From the NCBI GenBank assembly GCA_029961685.1, contig JARWKL010000001.1, forward strand, positions 53,656,062-53,720,061: a stretch of 64,000 nucleotides of DNA, given 5' to 3'. Both the position numbers and the translations under genes were made by a program. The notes beneath the pieces were generated by a model. It did no database searches and had not been told where the DNA came from. It saw only the letters and a program-made list of their open reading frames with translations. The first letter of the stretch is position 1. Each line of letters begins with the position of its first letter. Origin of the DNA: Aristolochia californica (Eukaryota > Streptophyta > Magnoliopsida > Piperales > Aristolochiaceae). Shown piece after piece: positions 11,017-22,600 of this stretch.

Positions 11017-11406
11017 CTATCTGCCGGCCAGTCGTGCCTCTTCAGGCACAGGGACCGCCCCACCACCGGTCTCCTCGACGGGAGAGGGAGGCACTGCAAA
11101 CGATGTCAGATCCCTCATCTTCTCATTGTTGGGCAGGAATTGGGGCTTGGAGCTCGACTCCCTCGTCTTCTGTGGCGCCCCCTGCACCGGCACCCTCTCC
11201 ACGATCTGCTTCCGCAGGATGTCATGGAGCCTACCGAACAGCTTCTGCTTCACCGTCTCAAACGCCCTGTCCAGATTCTCAATCTGATCTGTCGCGTTCA
11301 CGTTGTACATGAACAGCCCATAGTACAAATCGAAGCTGTCGCTGACCGTGTTCTCCGTCTGTACAACCAAAATTCTTACAAATTAAGCTCATCTATTCTA
11401 ACAGGG

Positions 11407-11440
<34 letters not shown>

Positions 11441-12751
11441 CGATGGAATTATATCGGGATTTTGACATACCAGCTGCAAGAGGGTCTCGTAGCCCTTGGT
11501 GTTGATGGGGGTTGATTCCAGGTTTAGATGAGATAAGATCCTGCCGCCGGAACAGTTTGATATGTCAGCGAAATTGGCTTTCAATGAACATTTTATCTTT
11601 TGGAGAGCTAAATAATTACCTTCCGATTGTGTGAGTAATGAACTGGCTGCCGGCGGCATGCCGATCATGTTCTTCGCAAGACATTTCTACCATCCGGCAT
11701 CCCTGGGGTAGAAAATTCTTTTTAGTTGTAAGCAAGAATTGATTCTTTTTACTAAAGCAGAGGTTTCTTTTTCAAATTGTTAGCCAGAAGTTACACGTGA
11801 GTTGCAGTAATTAATAGAGCTAGTTGAGTCTGCAATTCCTTTACCTCTTGCTCGAAGATGCTTAAGAACTGCCTGCATTTCTGCTCCTGAACGCTATTTT
11901 CAGCGATACGGACCTCGTCGAAAACGAAGGGCAAACTTGCCCAGCCATTTTTCCCACTTTCTGGTCCAAACATTGGATGCGTGCAAACAACTCCGAAACC
12001 TGGAGGAAGAACCTGGAGATCCCGTTCTTTAATCTCGCCACTCTTTCAAACTTGACAATGAAAGTTTTAAAACGAAAAAATATAAATAAAATCGCTACCT
12101 CGAGGAAAAGATTTCTAGGAAACTGCTTCACAGATAAAACATCAGCGAAAATGGTGTCCGGCTTCAATTTGTGCATTGGAATTCCTCTGATTACAGATTC
12201 AGTGGACAAAATCGAACTACAAATCAGTACCACATCTGGCTGCTCTTCGCACAAGTCATCAACGTTTCTGTGGCCAAAGAAATCAAACATAAGCATTCAA
12301 GCTCTCAGATCCCTTTGGTAGTCTACCTATTTAAATTCCAAGGCTCCGCTCAAACTAGTACTCACCTGACGAACTGACTGCCATGTTTCTCGCAATATTC
12401 TGTGTAATCAGATCTTGATGTTACCAAAACCTTGTGGCCCTGTCTCAGCATTCCCTTAGCTATGAACTGACCGAAGTTCCCGAACCCAATAATCGCTATC
12501 TTCAGAGGCGGCCGATTTGATGATATTAATGGCTCTGTAGAATCGTCGACGCGGCTGAAGATCTGGTTCCGTTTCAGAGCGGCGGACTTGAGGCTTGGTT
12601 TCTTAAGCTTAGCAGCACTGGAGTTATTGGGCGTGAGATTTGACAGGAAAGAAATTTGACTAATTGAGGCTGGTGAAGCTAGATTTTGTTTTGTGTTGAT
12701 CTCTGCTTGAAGGAGATATGTTTTGCAGCTGCAGACATGAAAGGAAGCCAT
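11017..12751 (-). CDS. TYRA: Arogenate dehydrogenase, plastidic, copy 1 (six exons)
   Basis: Plant TyrA oxidatively decarboxylates arogenate to tyrosine with NADP+ in plastids. Exons by splice sites: 12751-12366, 12267-12099, 12012-11845, 11702-11620, 11540-11471, 11358-11017. All introns are GT-AG, frame is kept throughout, and the product is 405 residues. Residues 1-80 are Ser/Lys-rich and fit a transit peptide. The Rossmann motif GFGNFG is at 89-94, followed by TSRS, which suits NADP rather than NAD. DVLSVK, HPMFGP (His197), EEHDRHAAGSQF and a C-terminal DSFDLYYG (Asp299) follow. I believe the last Asp is the residue that favours arogenate over prephenate, but could not check its numbering. 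An in-frame ATG at 12841 exists; 12751 is chosen because the MASFH start is shared with copy 2. Intron 5 (112 bp) holds a 32-base C tract in the sense strand. Confidence 0.93.
11409..11440. repeat. 32-base poly-G run inside TyrA copy 1 intron 5
   Basis: It is C32 in the transcript sense and fills more than a quarter of the 112-bp intron 11359-11470. Copy 2's equivalent intron has no such tract. Confidence 0.9.
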
Positions 12752-15700
12752 TTCTGACGGCCAAAAAAGCTTCCTCTCGTTCTGAAATTCTTTAAGGTCT
12801 GTTCCGAAGGGTAAGGGAGGAAGAGAGATCAATTTATGCAATCATATGTAGAGAGAAGTTACCAATATACCCTCGAAAGATGGTATTTCTTTTTGTACCT
12901 AAGCCCTAAACCATCTGGTTTTTGGAAGGCTATCATTTGGGTAGAAAATCATTCTAAAGAGGTGAAAAAACTGAACTTAATATGGTACAATAATGCTACG
13001 ATAATGGCCTGAATGACAGACCCAAAGAGGCTGACATTTTGCCTTTTCTTGTAGCACAATCGCCACTACTAAGATTGGAACCACGGAGCAAAATTTCAAT
13101 CAGATTTGTTTTCACGTTTCTCACGTTGCTTTTCTGGTAACCCGGAGAGCAGTATCCAAATCCAGGGCATTATTAGTCTTCTCGCGTCGCTCGCTAAATT
13201 CTACTCTCGACCACGAGTGTTGCGTGGGCATCGACTGTCAACGCCGCGAGGCAGCGACGCACAACGCGTCTCATTTTCCTCCCTCTACACTTACATAATA
13301 CACATTCTCAAAACGTGAGGGGACGCCATTAAGAATAAGATGCGAGAGGTAAGAAACTGTCTTTTCTTTACCAACCCCATCGTCACCCTCGTTTGGTTCA
13401 AGCCTTCACTGAGTTTAGCCAAGTCGCAGTCGCTGCTCTGTGCCCTCCTGCGTTAGTCAATACTGTGTGGGGAACTCCATCTCTGAGTCTTGACCACTTC
13501 TCTCCGTCTCTGCAACAGATATAATAAAAAATGAACAGGAGCGAGTTTAAACAAATAATGGAGCTCTTTCCTCGCAGGGGAAGCCCGAAAAGATAATATA
13601 GATTATAGCCACTTGTCGTTACCACTGAGGAAACCGCCTTTAAAGATTGAAGGTTTCAACCTGGTGATGCTCTGTCTTCTTCAACGGAATTTTGATTTTT
13701 TTATTCTTTACTCTTTAGACGGGCAAATGGAAGAAGAGAGAGGGCGTTCGTGTAGGAAATTAAAATGGGGCAATCAATGGCGTTTGGCTTTAGGTTGGTA
13801 AGCTGGCAATCAACCACCTGACGTAGAAACCAGCTTCTGGATATACGGGGAAAGGCCTGACTTACAGTTTCGTTTTTGAACTCTGGAAAGGCCGGAGACA
13901 CGCTACGGTGACGGTGATGCAGCTGCCATAAACTCTCAATGCCATAAATATAGTGTTTTCTTACGGTGCAAGTCTTTAGCCGATACGTTTCAATTTATTA
14001 ATTATTAATTTATTATATTTAGAATCAAATAGTTTGATTTTATTATAAATCTATTAGTATTTTTATATTTTATATAATACTTTTTGGTATGATTATGAAT
14101 TAAATTAATAATGGTAAATAATTTAATTAAATAATTACAAAATAATGAAAGTTTTATTTTATATAATATTAATAAACTAATATGTAATGAATATATTTAA
14201 TGAAAATAAAATAATATGTACTCGTAAATTAAATAAATTCTCAAATGAAGAATTTATTATTTTTAAAAATATTTATTTTATTTAAGTAATTAAAATAATA
14301 AGTTATTTTTTCCATAAATATTTATAATAAAAATGATAAAGTAATTTTATTTATAAGAATGATAAAAAAATAAAATAAATGATAAGAAACAAAAAGACGA
14401 AGAAGAAAATGGCCAATATCGACTTCAGTGAAAAAATTAAAAAAAAAAAAAAGATTGCTCCATCTCCTCAGTTCAATGCTTTGGTTGTTGATTGGTGATG
14501 TGGAGCATTAAAAAAGTTATTCTTCTAAATATTTTTGATTGACCGCAAGTTATTCTTTATATGTCAAAATAAATATCTATATGTCTATTTTTTACCTTAT
14601 TAAACTAATTATCAATCTAAATTTTCTAGAGGGAGATATCAATTTTGCAAGGGTCAATAGTCATGCTAGATAAATGAGTACTCAGTTTTCGGCCACATTA
14701 CAGAGCCCAAAATATATCTAATTATTTCTCTCAAAATAATTATATTTTATGAATAAAAATTCTACTTTTATGAAATGCATTGGAGTCTAGTTTCAAAAGG
14801 AGAAAAAATTATGTCAATTTTATCTATATTAAGGAGACATTCACATTGGAGTCGGTAATGGTCAAGCCATAAAATGAAGAAAATTAAGAGGTTATAAAAG
14901 ATTTAATAATGAATATTTTTATACCAAATTAGGTATCAATTTAAATCTCTTTGAATCAAGTTTCTTTCACAAGAAACCGTTTGTTATTCTGAGCTATATT
15001 TTTGGAGATATCGACATCAAAATTGTCAAAGGTCAGTTTTGTAAAAAATATTTTTCCCTATTTTTCTCTCTTATTATCTCTCCTTTCATTGTCTTGAATC
15101 GAGTTTCTTTTTATCCTAAAACCAAACTTTTAATCCAAATTTATCTTTTAATTAAAGAGTTTTGATTATACTTAATGACTCCATGATATGCTTATTCAAG
15201 GTGTGCAATATGTTACTTCAATGTTGTTTTTCATGTTTTGTGTATTTGTTACTTGGTTGTGTATCTTCAAAATTACTTAACTTCGAAAAGTTGTGGTCAC
15301 CCAAAAAAAAATATACTTGGTCAAGTTTATAATTTATAGCATTATAGTCTCTCCTAGTTTTAAAAAAGAAGAAGATCACTTTGGATGCATGAGTGTTGCA
15401 TAATCGCCTCCTTTTGGTTAAAGATGTTTTCTTCTAGTATTTCTTTCATTTATCATCTTATGTTTTTGAGCAATGTCCAGACCCATCACGTAAAAAGTGT
15501 AGGAGTGTGCCCAAGTCAAGCCTTTTGTTCTTCACCCAAGAGGTGATTTGTGTTTGAGTTATCCTTAAAAAGTGAATAGTCTCTTTGTTAAGCCCTTAAG
15601 TATATTAGATATGTTTGTTTCGATATGTTATTTTTATGTGTCCAATCTAATTTTAAAAGGATTTTTACACTATTTTTATTTTATGTTTCACTTTTTTTGT

Positions 15701-16120
15701 CGTTATGATTTACTATTTATTGTCCTATATATTATTTCTTTTACTTTTTAATGATTTACCATTCTATTTTATTCCATTTGATGTTATTTATTATAATTTA
15801 CTTTTCAATTTTGAGTGTCCTTTTATCATTTTTGCACGGGTTCAAGGACATGTTTTTGAACTCAAGTCCAGCCAAAGTTGGCTACACCAAACTTCTTCTT
15901 CTTTAAAAATGTTGTTTTGTTTACAATAATGTCATTTACTTCATTATATTTATTTATTTATCAAATGGTAAATAAATGAAATAATAAGATAAATAATTTA
16001 AGTTTTTATAAAATAAAAAATAAAAAATTATATTATTTTTATGTGGGTCCCACGCCATTAAAAATAAATAGTTTTCCGGCTTGGAATCAGATGCTTTGTC
16101 GAGTTCTTGATTTTGTGAGA
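12752..16120. other. Divergent intergenic region between TyrA copy 1 and SCAR
   Basis: About 3.9 kb separates the two start codons of these head-to-head genes. The part near TyrA is of mixed composition (12.8-13.9 kb). 13.95-16.0 kb is strongly AT-rich, with poly-A/T tracts and no reading frame that I can assign. No TATA box for TyrA copy 1 was convincing. Confidence 0.4.
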
Positions 16121-16166
16121 GTGGGCGAGGTCAACTGTCTCCTCCCAGAGTGGGATTCTTCTCCTC

Positions 16167-16175
16167 TTTAAAAAG
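16167..16175 (+). promoter_or_regulatory. TATA-like element of the SCAR gene
   Basis: CTTTAAAAAG lies about 470 bp before the start codon and 130 bp before a good 5' UTR intron donor, a plausible core promoter spacing. Sequence-only call. Confidence 0.3.
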
Positions 16176-16304
16176 ATGCGCTCTCCAGAAAACAAGGCAG
16201 CAAAGATCTTTGAATTTACACCTGTCTTAATTTAATAAAAAGCACACTATCTGAGTTCCAGAAAGGGTAGTCGCTCACCTGTCTCTTCTCCGGATAGATG
16301 TCTG

Positions 16305-16377
16305 GTGAGTAGTGACACAAGAGTCATTTTTTAATGATAACATGGAAATTTATGTAATTTAAATTCTTTCCCGGCAG
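16305..16377 (+). other. Probable 5' UTR intron of the SCAR gene
   Basis: A strong donor (CTG|GTGAGT) and acceptor (TTTCCCGGCAG|GT) bound a 73-bp AT-rich stretch just before the coding exon. The flanking sequence is non-coding, so this would be a leader intron. Confidence 0.5.
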
Positions 16378-16641
16378 GTCGGTACTGATGTCACGACCAG
16401 GACGAGGAATCGCTTGCAAGGTTGGCAATGTTTTCGATCCGAGTGCTGCTGTTAGCATGCGGCAGTTAACCCGCTGCTTTCACGCCACCTAATCACTCTC
16501 CCTTCACCACCTCCCTTTCTCAAACAATATCATTTCCGCCATGAAAACTCTGCTCGGATATCCTCTGCCCTCGCCACTTCATTCTGGAACACTTTTGTTT
16601 CCGTGATTTCAGCTGTATCTCGTAAACGGAAAACTACCGAA

Positions 16642-19600
16642 ATGCCTTTGATCCAGTTCAATGTGCGGAACGAGTTTGGTTTGGGAGACCCTGACCTCTA
16701 CCGATCCGTCAACAAAGACGATCCCAAGGCGATTCTGGATGGAGTCGCGGTTTCTGGACTGGTTGGAATCTTGCGCCAGTTAGGCGATCTAGCCGAGTGA
16801 GTCGTTTTCCCAGAAATTTCTTTCTTCTTTCTGAGTGTCCTAATTTCGTCCCACTGCTCTAGAATGTTAAATTGTGTGCCATAATAATGCTCAGGCTTCT
16901 CTTATTAGAGTTCAGCAGCTGGATTTGAATTTAAAACGAGTCGTTTCATTTACATGTTATGTGGTAGCTAGTGCTAATGTGTTGAAGTTTCTTCCAAATT
17001 GCATGATTAGTTCCTGCCAATTTGGCTTCTTCATAAATTGCATCATCGATCTGGTGTTTGTACAGCAGGATGTCTCAAGTGAATGATTCATGCTTGATTG
17101 TGGTCTCAAGGACACAAGTCAACATCGATTGCGCCACCTAATGTTTTTTTTTTTTCTTTCAGTAATGACAATGTTCTTCTTCTTAAAAACACATGAACTT
17201 CTTCTTCCTATAATAGCTTATGGTGCTACTTTGACCTGAGGCATCAAGGTAAGAATAAAATCAGCTGACAGCTTCACCAATAAGGCCTCCAGCGCTTCTA
17301 CATTTTCCTGTTTTTACTCTTTTGAGTCCAGGTCTCCATGGAGGATGATTATCTTTTTTAAAGATAGAAAAATTTGGTATGATCTAATCTTCCATGTAAA
17401 GTGCTTAGCAAATTCGTCGAAGCTCCCAATGAATATTCCCAGCTTTCATACTCTTTTCAATTCATTGAAATTCTAACTATTACTTAAAACAAAGGAGTTG
17501 ATATGCTTACCATGAGCAGGAAAAGATAAAAGTGCTCCAACAATCACTTTCTTTGCTGATCTCATTCTACTTAGCTCCCTTTCCCGGGAATGGGATTGAT
17601 TCATCTACCACCACTTTGATACGGTGGAGGTGGATTTAGATACAAAAGCAGAGGTTTTGATTCAATTTTGCTATGCTCTTGGATGATATGACCTTTTACT
17701 GCAATAATATTTATGGTGGGAGTATGTGGGTGATTTCATCCCCGATGATTTACTACTGCCCTTAACTGGGTAGTTGTTGTCTGTTGTCCTCAAGTGGGTG
17801 GTTTTTCTGATTCCTTTAAATGGGTTGTTTTCTGTTGCTCTTAGGTGGGTGGTTTCTTGCTACCCATAAGTAGGTGGTTTCCTATTGCTGTCCTTAAAAG
17901 TGGACGGTTTCCTAGTGTTCCCCTTACAAGTTGGCAATTTTTTTCTTCCCTTGAAAGTAGGTGGTTCCCCCACTTGGCTATCACTAGGCTAATAGTCTTG
18001 CAAAGTCTTGTGTTTCCAGATATTGCATCTTTGTAGGGGACTCTATTCCCCCTGGGGGTTAAAGCTTTCTCTCCACTTCTTTTTGTATTTTGTTTTAATC
18101 AAATCTCATCATTTTCAAGTAAATTGTGTGGTTTCCTATGGTTTTCCTTCAGTGGGCTTTCTTCTGCTGACCTTGAGTGACTGATTTTTTGCTGCCGTTA
18201 AGTGGTTGTGGCTTGAATTACCCATTTTTCTACTGTTTCCCTTAACAGTGGGTGGTTTCCTATTGCTATTGTTACTTGGTCTATTGCCTTTATTTGGAGA
18301 TATGATGTAATTAGGGTGTCATTGATGTAATTAATTTATGATTTTTGTCTCTTCTTCACTCTTACTAGGGTGAAGGGTATACTTCTAATATTGATACTTT
18401 TAGCATCTATAAATAAAGCTTTAGGGGGAGGGTTAGGATAATACCACAACCCTAGTTCTCCAGCCTCTTTCTCCTTCTCCAAATTCGTTACTCTTCTTTT
18501 TCTCCTCCTAGACCTTCTCTCCACAACTCTTCTTTTTCTTCTCACCCCTTAATCATCTTCTACTTTGATTATACATCATGGAATCCTAAGTTTTAACAGC
18601 CTTCTATTGTCCTTTAGTTGGCTTTCTATTGTCATCCTTGAGTGAGTAGTTTTATGCTGCCATTAGGTAATGGTGGCTGTGTTTGAGTTCTAACATTTTA
18701 GTTTATCTACGCTTGAAAGATTATATGTGTTTGAAATTGTTCCCACACAATCCGATTCAAGTTTTTCTTACTCAGGGATTGTTTCACTACTTTGTATTTG
18801 AAATCCTATAAATGTATTAACTTCAATTTTTCTTGTTTATTTGACCAATAGTTCCTACCTTTTTCCGATGAGAGTCCTTCTTTTCATTTTTTGATCACCA
18901 AAGACAACAAGAGATTTGATAGAAAATGATGAACCAAGAGTTCTGAAACTACACCCTTTTCCAAGAATATTGTTACTAGCTTGCCGAGAGTAATTTATTG
19001 AAAGAATGACTGAAAATTTACTAACAAAGTTTAGTGCCTAGGTTAGACTGGAGCAAGTACTTAATGACATAAATAGATAAAAATACGGCCGAACATGGCA
19101 GATAAGCTATTAGACCATGTGTAAAACTAATAGAGAACGAAACGATACTGAAAAAATAGGTGATTTGGGGAGAAAATAGACGAGGAAAAAGATTTCTGGA
19201 AGAGGGGCAGCTTTGCTGCCTTGGAATCCCAGCCAAAAAGACCCTTCCTGCTTCTTTATATTTAGGATTTAAGTGAAAATTTACAAAAGGACCAAAATAC
19301 CCCTGAACTTGTATTTTAACACCTCCTCAAGTTGGAGAGTAGATATCAAACAATCCCAACTTGTCATTAAAGGATACATGTTCACGTCTCCTCAATGGCT
19401 TGGTAAATATATCTCCCGATTGGTTTGAAGACTTTACATAAGGAGTTACCACCTTCCCCTGCATAACTGCATCTCTAATGAAGTGCCAGTCAACCTCTAT
19501 ATGTTTTGTTCTCTCATGGAATACAAGGTTGTTAGCAATAAAAATGGTTGTTTGGATCACAATTCATAACCTTAGGGTCAGGTAATGTAAAACCAAACTC

Positions 19601-22600
19601 AAAAAGCATAAACTTAATCCACATAAGTTCACTAATTGTATGAGCCATTGCTCGATACTCGGCTTCTGCACTGGACCTAGCCACAATTGTCTGTTTCTTA
19701 CTTTTCCAACTTACCAGGTTGCCTCCAACAAAACAACAATAGTTTAATGTAAAACGTCTATCCATCTTACACCCAACATAATTGGCATCAGAATACCCAA
19801 GTACATCAATTTTCCCATTCTGAGTATACAGAAGACCTTTTCCAGGTGCACCCTTCAAGTACTTCAAAATCCTGTGAGCAACTTCTAGATGGACTTTTTG
19901 AGGATTTTCCATGAACTGGCTCACAACTTCCACAACAAATGAGATATTCGGCCTGGTAACTGTAGCATAGATCAGTTTACCTACTAACCATCAGTATTGA
20001 GTTTTATCCTTGAGTGTAGAACCCTGGATGTCATGTAGATTATGATTAACTTCCATGAGGGTGTCTATGGGTTTAACACCTAATAAACCTTACTCCTGTA
20101 ACATATCCAATATATATTTTCTCTGAGAAAAAACAATTCCTTGCTTGTTACGAGCAACTTCAATGCCAAGGAAGTACTTGAGAGAGCCCAAATCTTTTGT
20201 CTGAACATGTGTGGCCATATATTGTTTAACTTCTGTAATACCGTCAAGATCATCACCAGATAACACAATGTCATCTACATAGACAACCAAAACCACCATA
20301 CCAGTCTTCCTTTTAAGTAGAAACATAGAATAATCACAATGACTCCTATAGAACCTAAATTGTAGTACCACATCACTAAATTTATCAAACCAGGCCCGTG
20401 GACTCTATTTAAGTCCATAAATAGCCTTCTATAGCTTACACACCTTTTCTGTCTCCCCCTGAGCAACATATCCGGTAGGTTGCTCTATATACACTTCCTC
20501 ATGTAGATCACCATATAGAAAGACATTCTTCACATCGAGTTGAAGGAGAGGCCGACCCTTAATTAACAACCACAAATATTAAGATATGTATCGAAGTAAG
20601 TCGGACCACAAGAGAGAATGCCTCAAAGACATCAACTTCAAAAGTCTGCGTATACCCTTTCGCTACCAGTCGAGCTTTGTACCATTCAATAGAGCCAACA
20701 ACATTATATTTGATAGTATAAACCCAACGACACCCCACAACAGTTGCTCCTGCAGGTGGATCACATAGATGCCATGTTCCTCGAGATACCAAAACACTCA
20801 TCTCATCATCCATAGCTTGTTTCCATTCTGGAGAGCATAAGGCTTCTTGCACTGAACGAGGTATATGGGAAGTAGACAATGACATAACAAGGACTTGAAG
20901 GATGGGGACAAAAAATCAAGAGACACATATTTGGATACCGGATGAGAAGTACAAGATCGTTTACCTTTTTGTAGACTAATCGGCAAATCCAAATCAGAGA
21001 CAACAGGATCTGCAAGCAATGAGGAAGCTAGTGGATCATGAGAAGATAGCTCTGTAGAGGTAACTGTTGGAGGCACTGCAAAAGTACAGGTGCATGCAAT
21101 CAGGAAGCTGATGGATCATGAGAAGAGAGCTCTGTAGAAGTAACTGCTAGAGGCACTATAGGAGTACAAGAGCGACAACTGTAAACACGAAGAGACAATG
21201 AAAAACTCGATGACGTTGGTATATCCAAAACTGCAATAGGAACAGGACTGTCTGAAGGAGATTTAGGTGATACAAGAAGCTCAATAGATGATGAAAAATA
21301 TGGAGTATGTTTCAACGAAGGTCACATCGGCTGACACATATGTTTTACGTCGAATAGGATCATAACATTTGTGCCCTTTTTGTCAACGAGAATATCCAAA
21401 AAAACTACATTTGACAGACCGAGGTGACAATTCATCGACCGAAGTTCCAAACATATGAACAAAACAGGTACATCCAAAAATACGAGGAACCGCACCCAAC
21501 AATTTATAATTGGGTTTTAAAACCTGAAGAAGAACTTGACCACTCAAAATAGATGAGGGCATACGATTAACCAAGTAGCATGAAGTTAAAACCGTATCTC
21601 CCTAAAAAGATTTAGGAACGTCCATATGCAGTAGTAGTGTCTTTGTAACCTCAAGGAGATGTCTATTTTTATGTTCAACCACCCTATTTTGTTGTAGTGA
21701 ATAAGGGCAGGATGATTGATGGGTAATACCATGAGAAACACAAAATACTGAAAATTTATGGTTAAAATATTCCAAACCATTGCCAGTATGGTGTACATGC
21801 ACAGATGCGCCAAATTGATTTTTTATTTCATTGAAAAAATTGAGGAATACATCAAATACTTCGGACTTCTCTCGTAGGAGATACACCCAAATGACTCTAC
21901 TGAAATCTTCAATGAACGACACAAAATACTTAAAACCAAATGGACTAGGAATCCGACATGGACCCCATACATTAGAGTGAACTAATTCAAGCAATTTGGT
22001 GCTTTGACTAGAACTAACTGGGAAACTGGAGCGATGATGCTTTCCCAGCTGACAAGATTCGCAATCAAATGAAATATCGATTGGCAGAGAAGGAAAAGAC
22101 TGACGTAACTTAGTTGGTGAGGGATGTCCCAAGCGCAGATCCCACAAGTAAGAAGAATCTGCAGTAGTGATAGCTACAGCTCAAGAAACGGATACATCAT
22201 CCAGCATGTAGAGCCCTCTCTTCTCATGTCCTGAACCAATCATCCTCTTCGTCTGAAAGTCCAGGAGTTTAAGGATTTAGTTATATGACTCACAAACAAG
22301 AGATTAACTAAAAACTTTGGTACAAATAAAACGGAATCTGACGATATTTGTGGAGTAGTGTGAACTATACCCTCCCCTTGAATGGGAGAGGTGGATCCAT
22401 CGGCTAAAGTAACTCGACGATACGAATGAGATGGAATAATGGACTGAAATAGAGAGGGCATACCTGACATGTGTGTAGAGGCTCTTGAATCAATGATCCA
22501 AAAGGGGGAATAAGACACATTCAGTGCATTCATACCTGTACTAGCCATCATGGCACTCGCTGAGGAAGAAGGAGGAGTCTTGATAGTCTGAGAAGCAGTA

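Noticed and set aside
10919..11505. Plus-strand frames of 120-125 residues
   Set aside because: They are the reverse strand of the last TyrA exon and its poly-G intron.
20559..20768. Plus-strand frame over Copia-1 RT
   Set aside because: Antisense shadow of reverse transcriptase.
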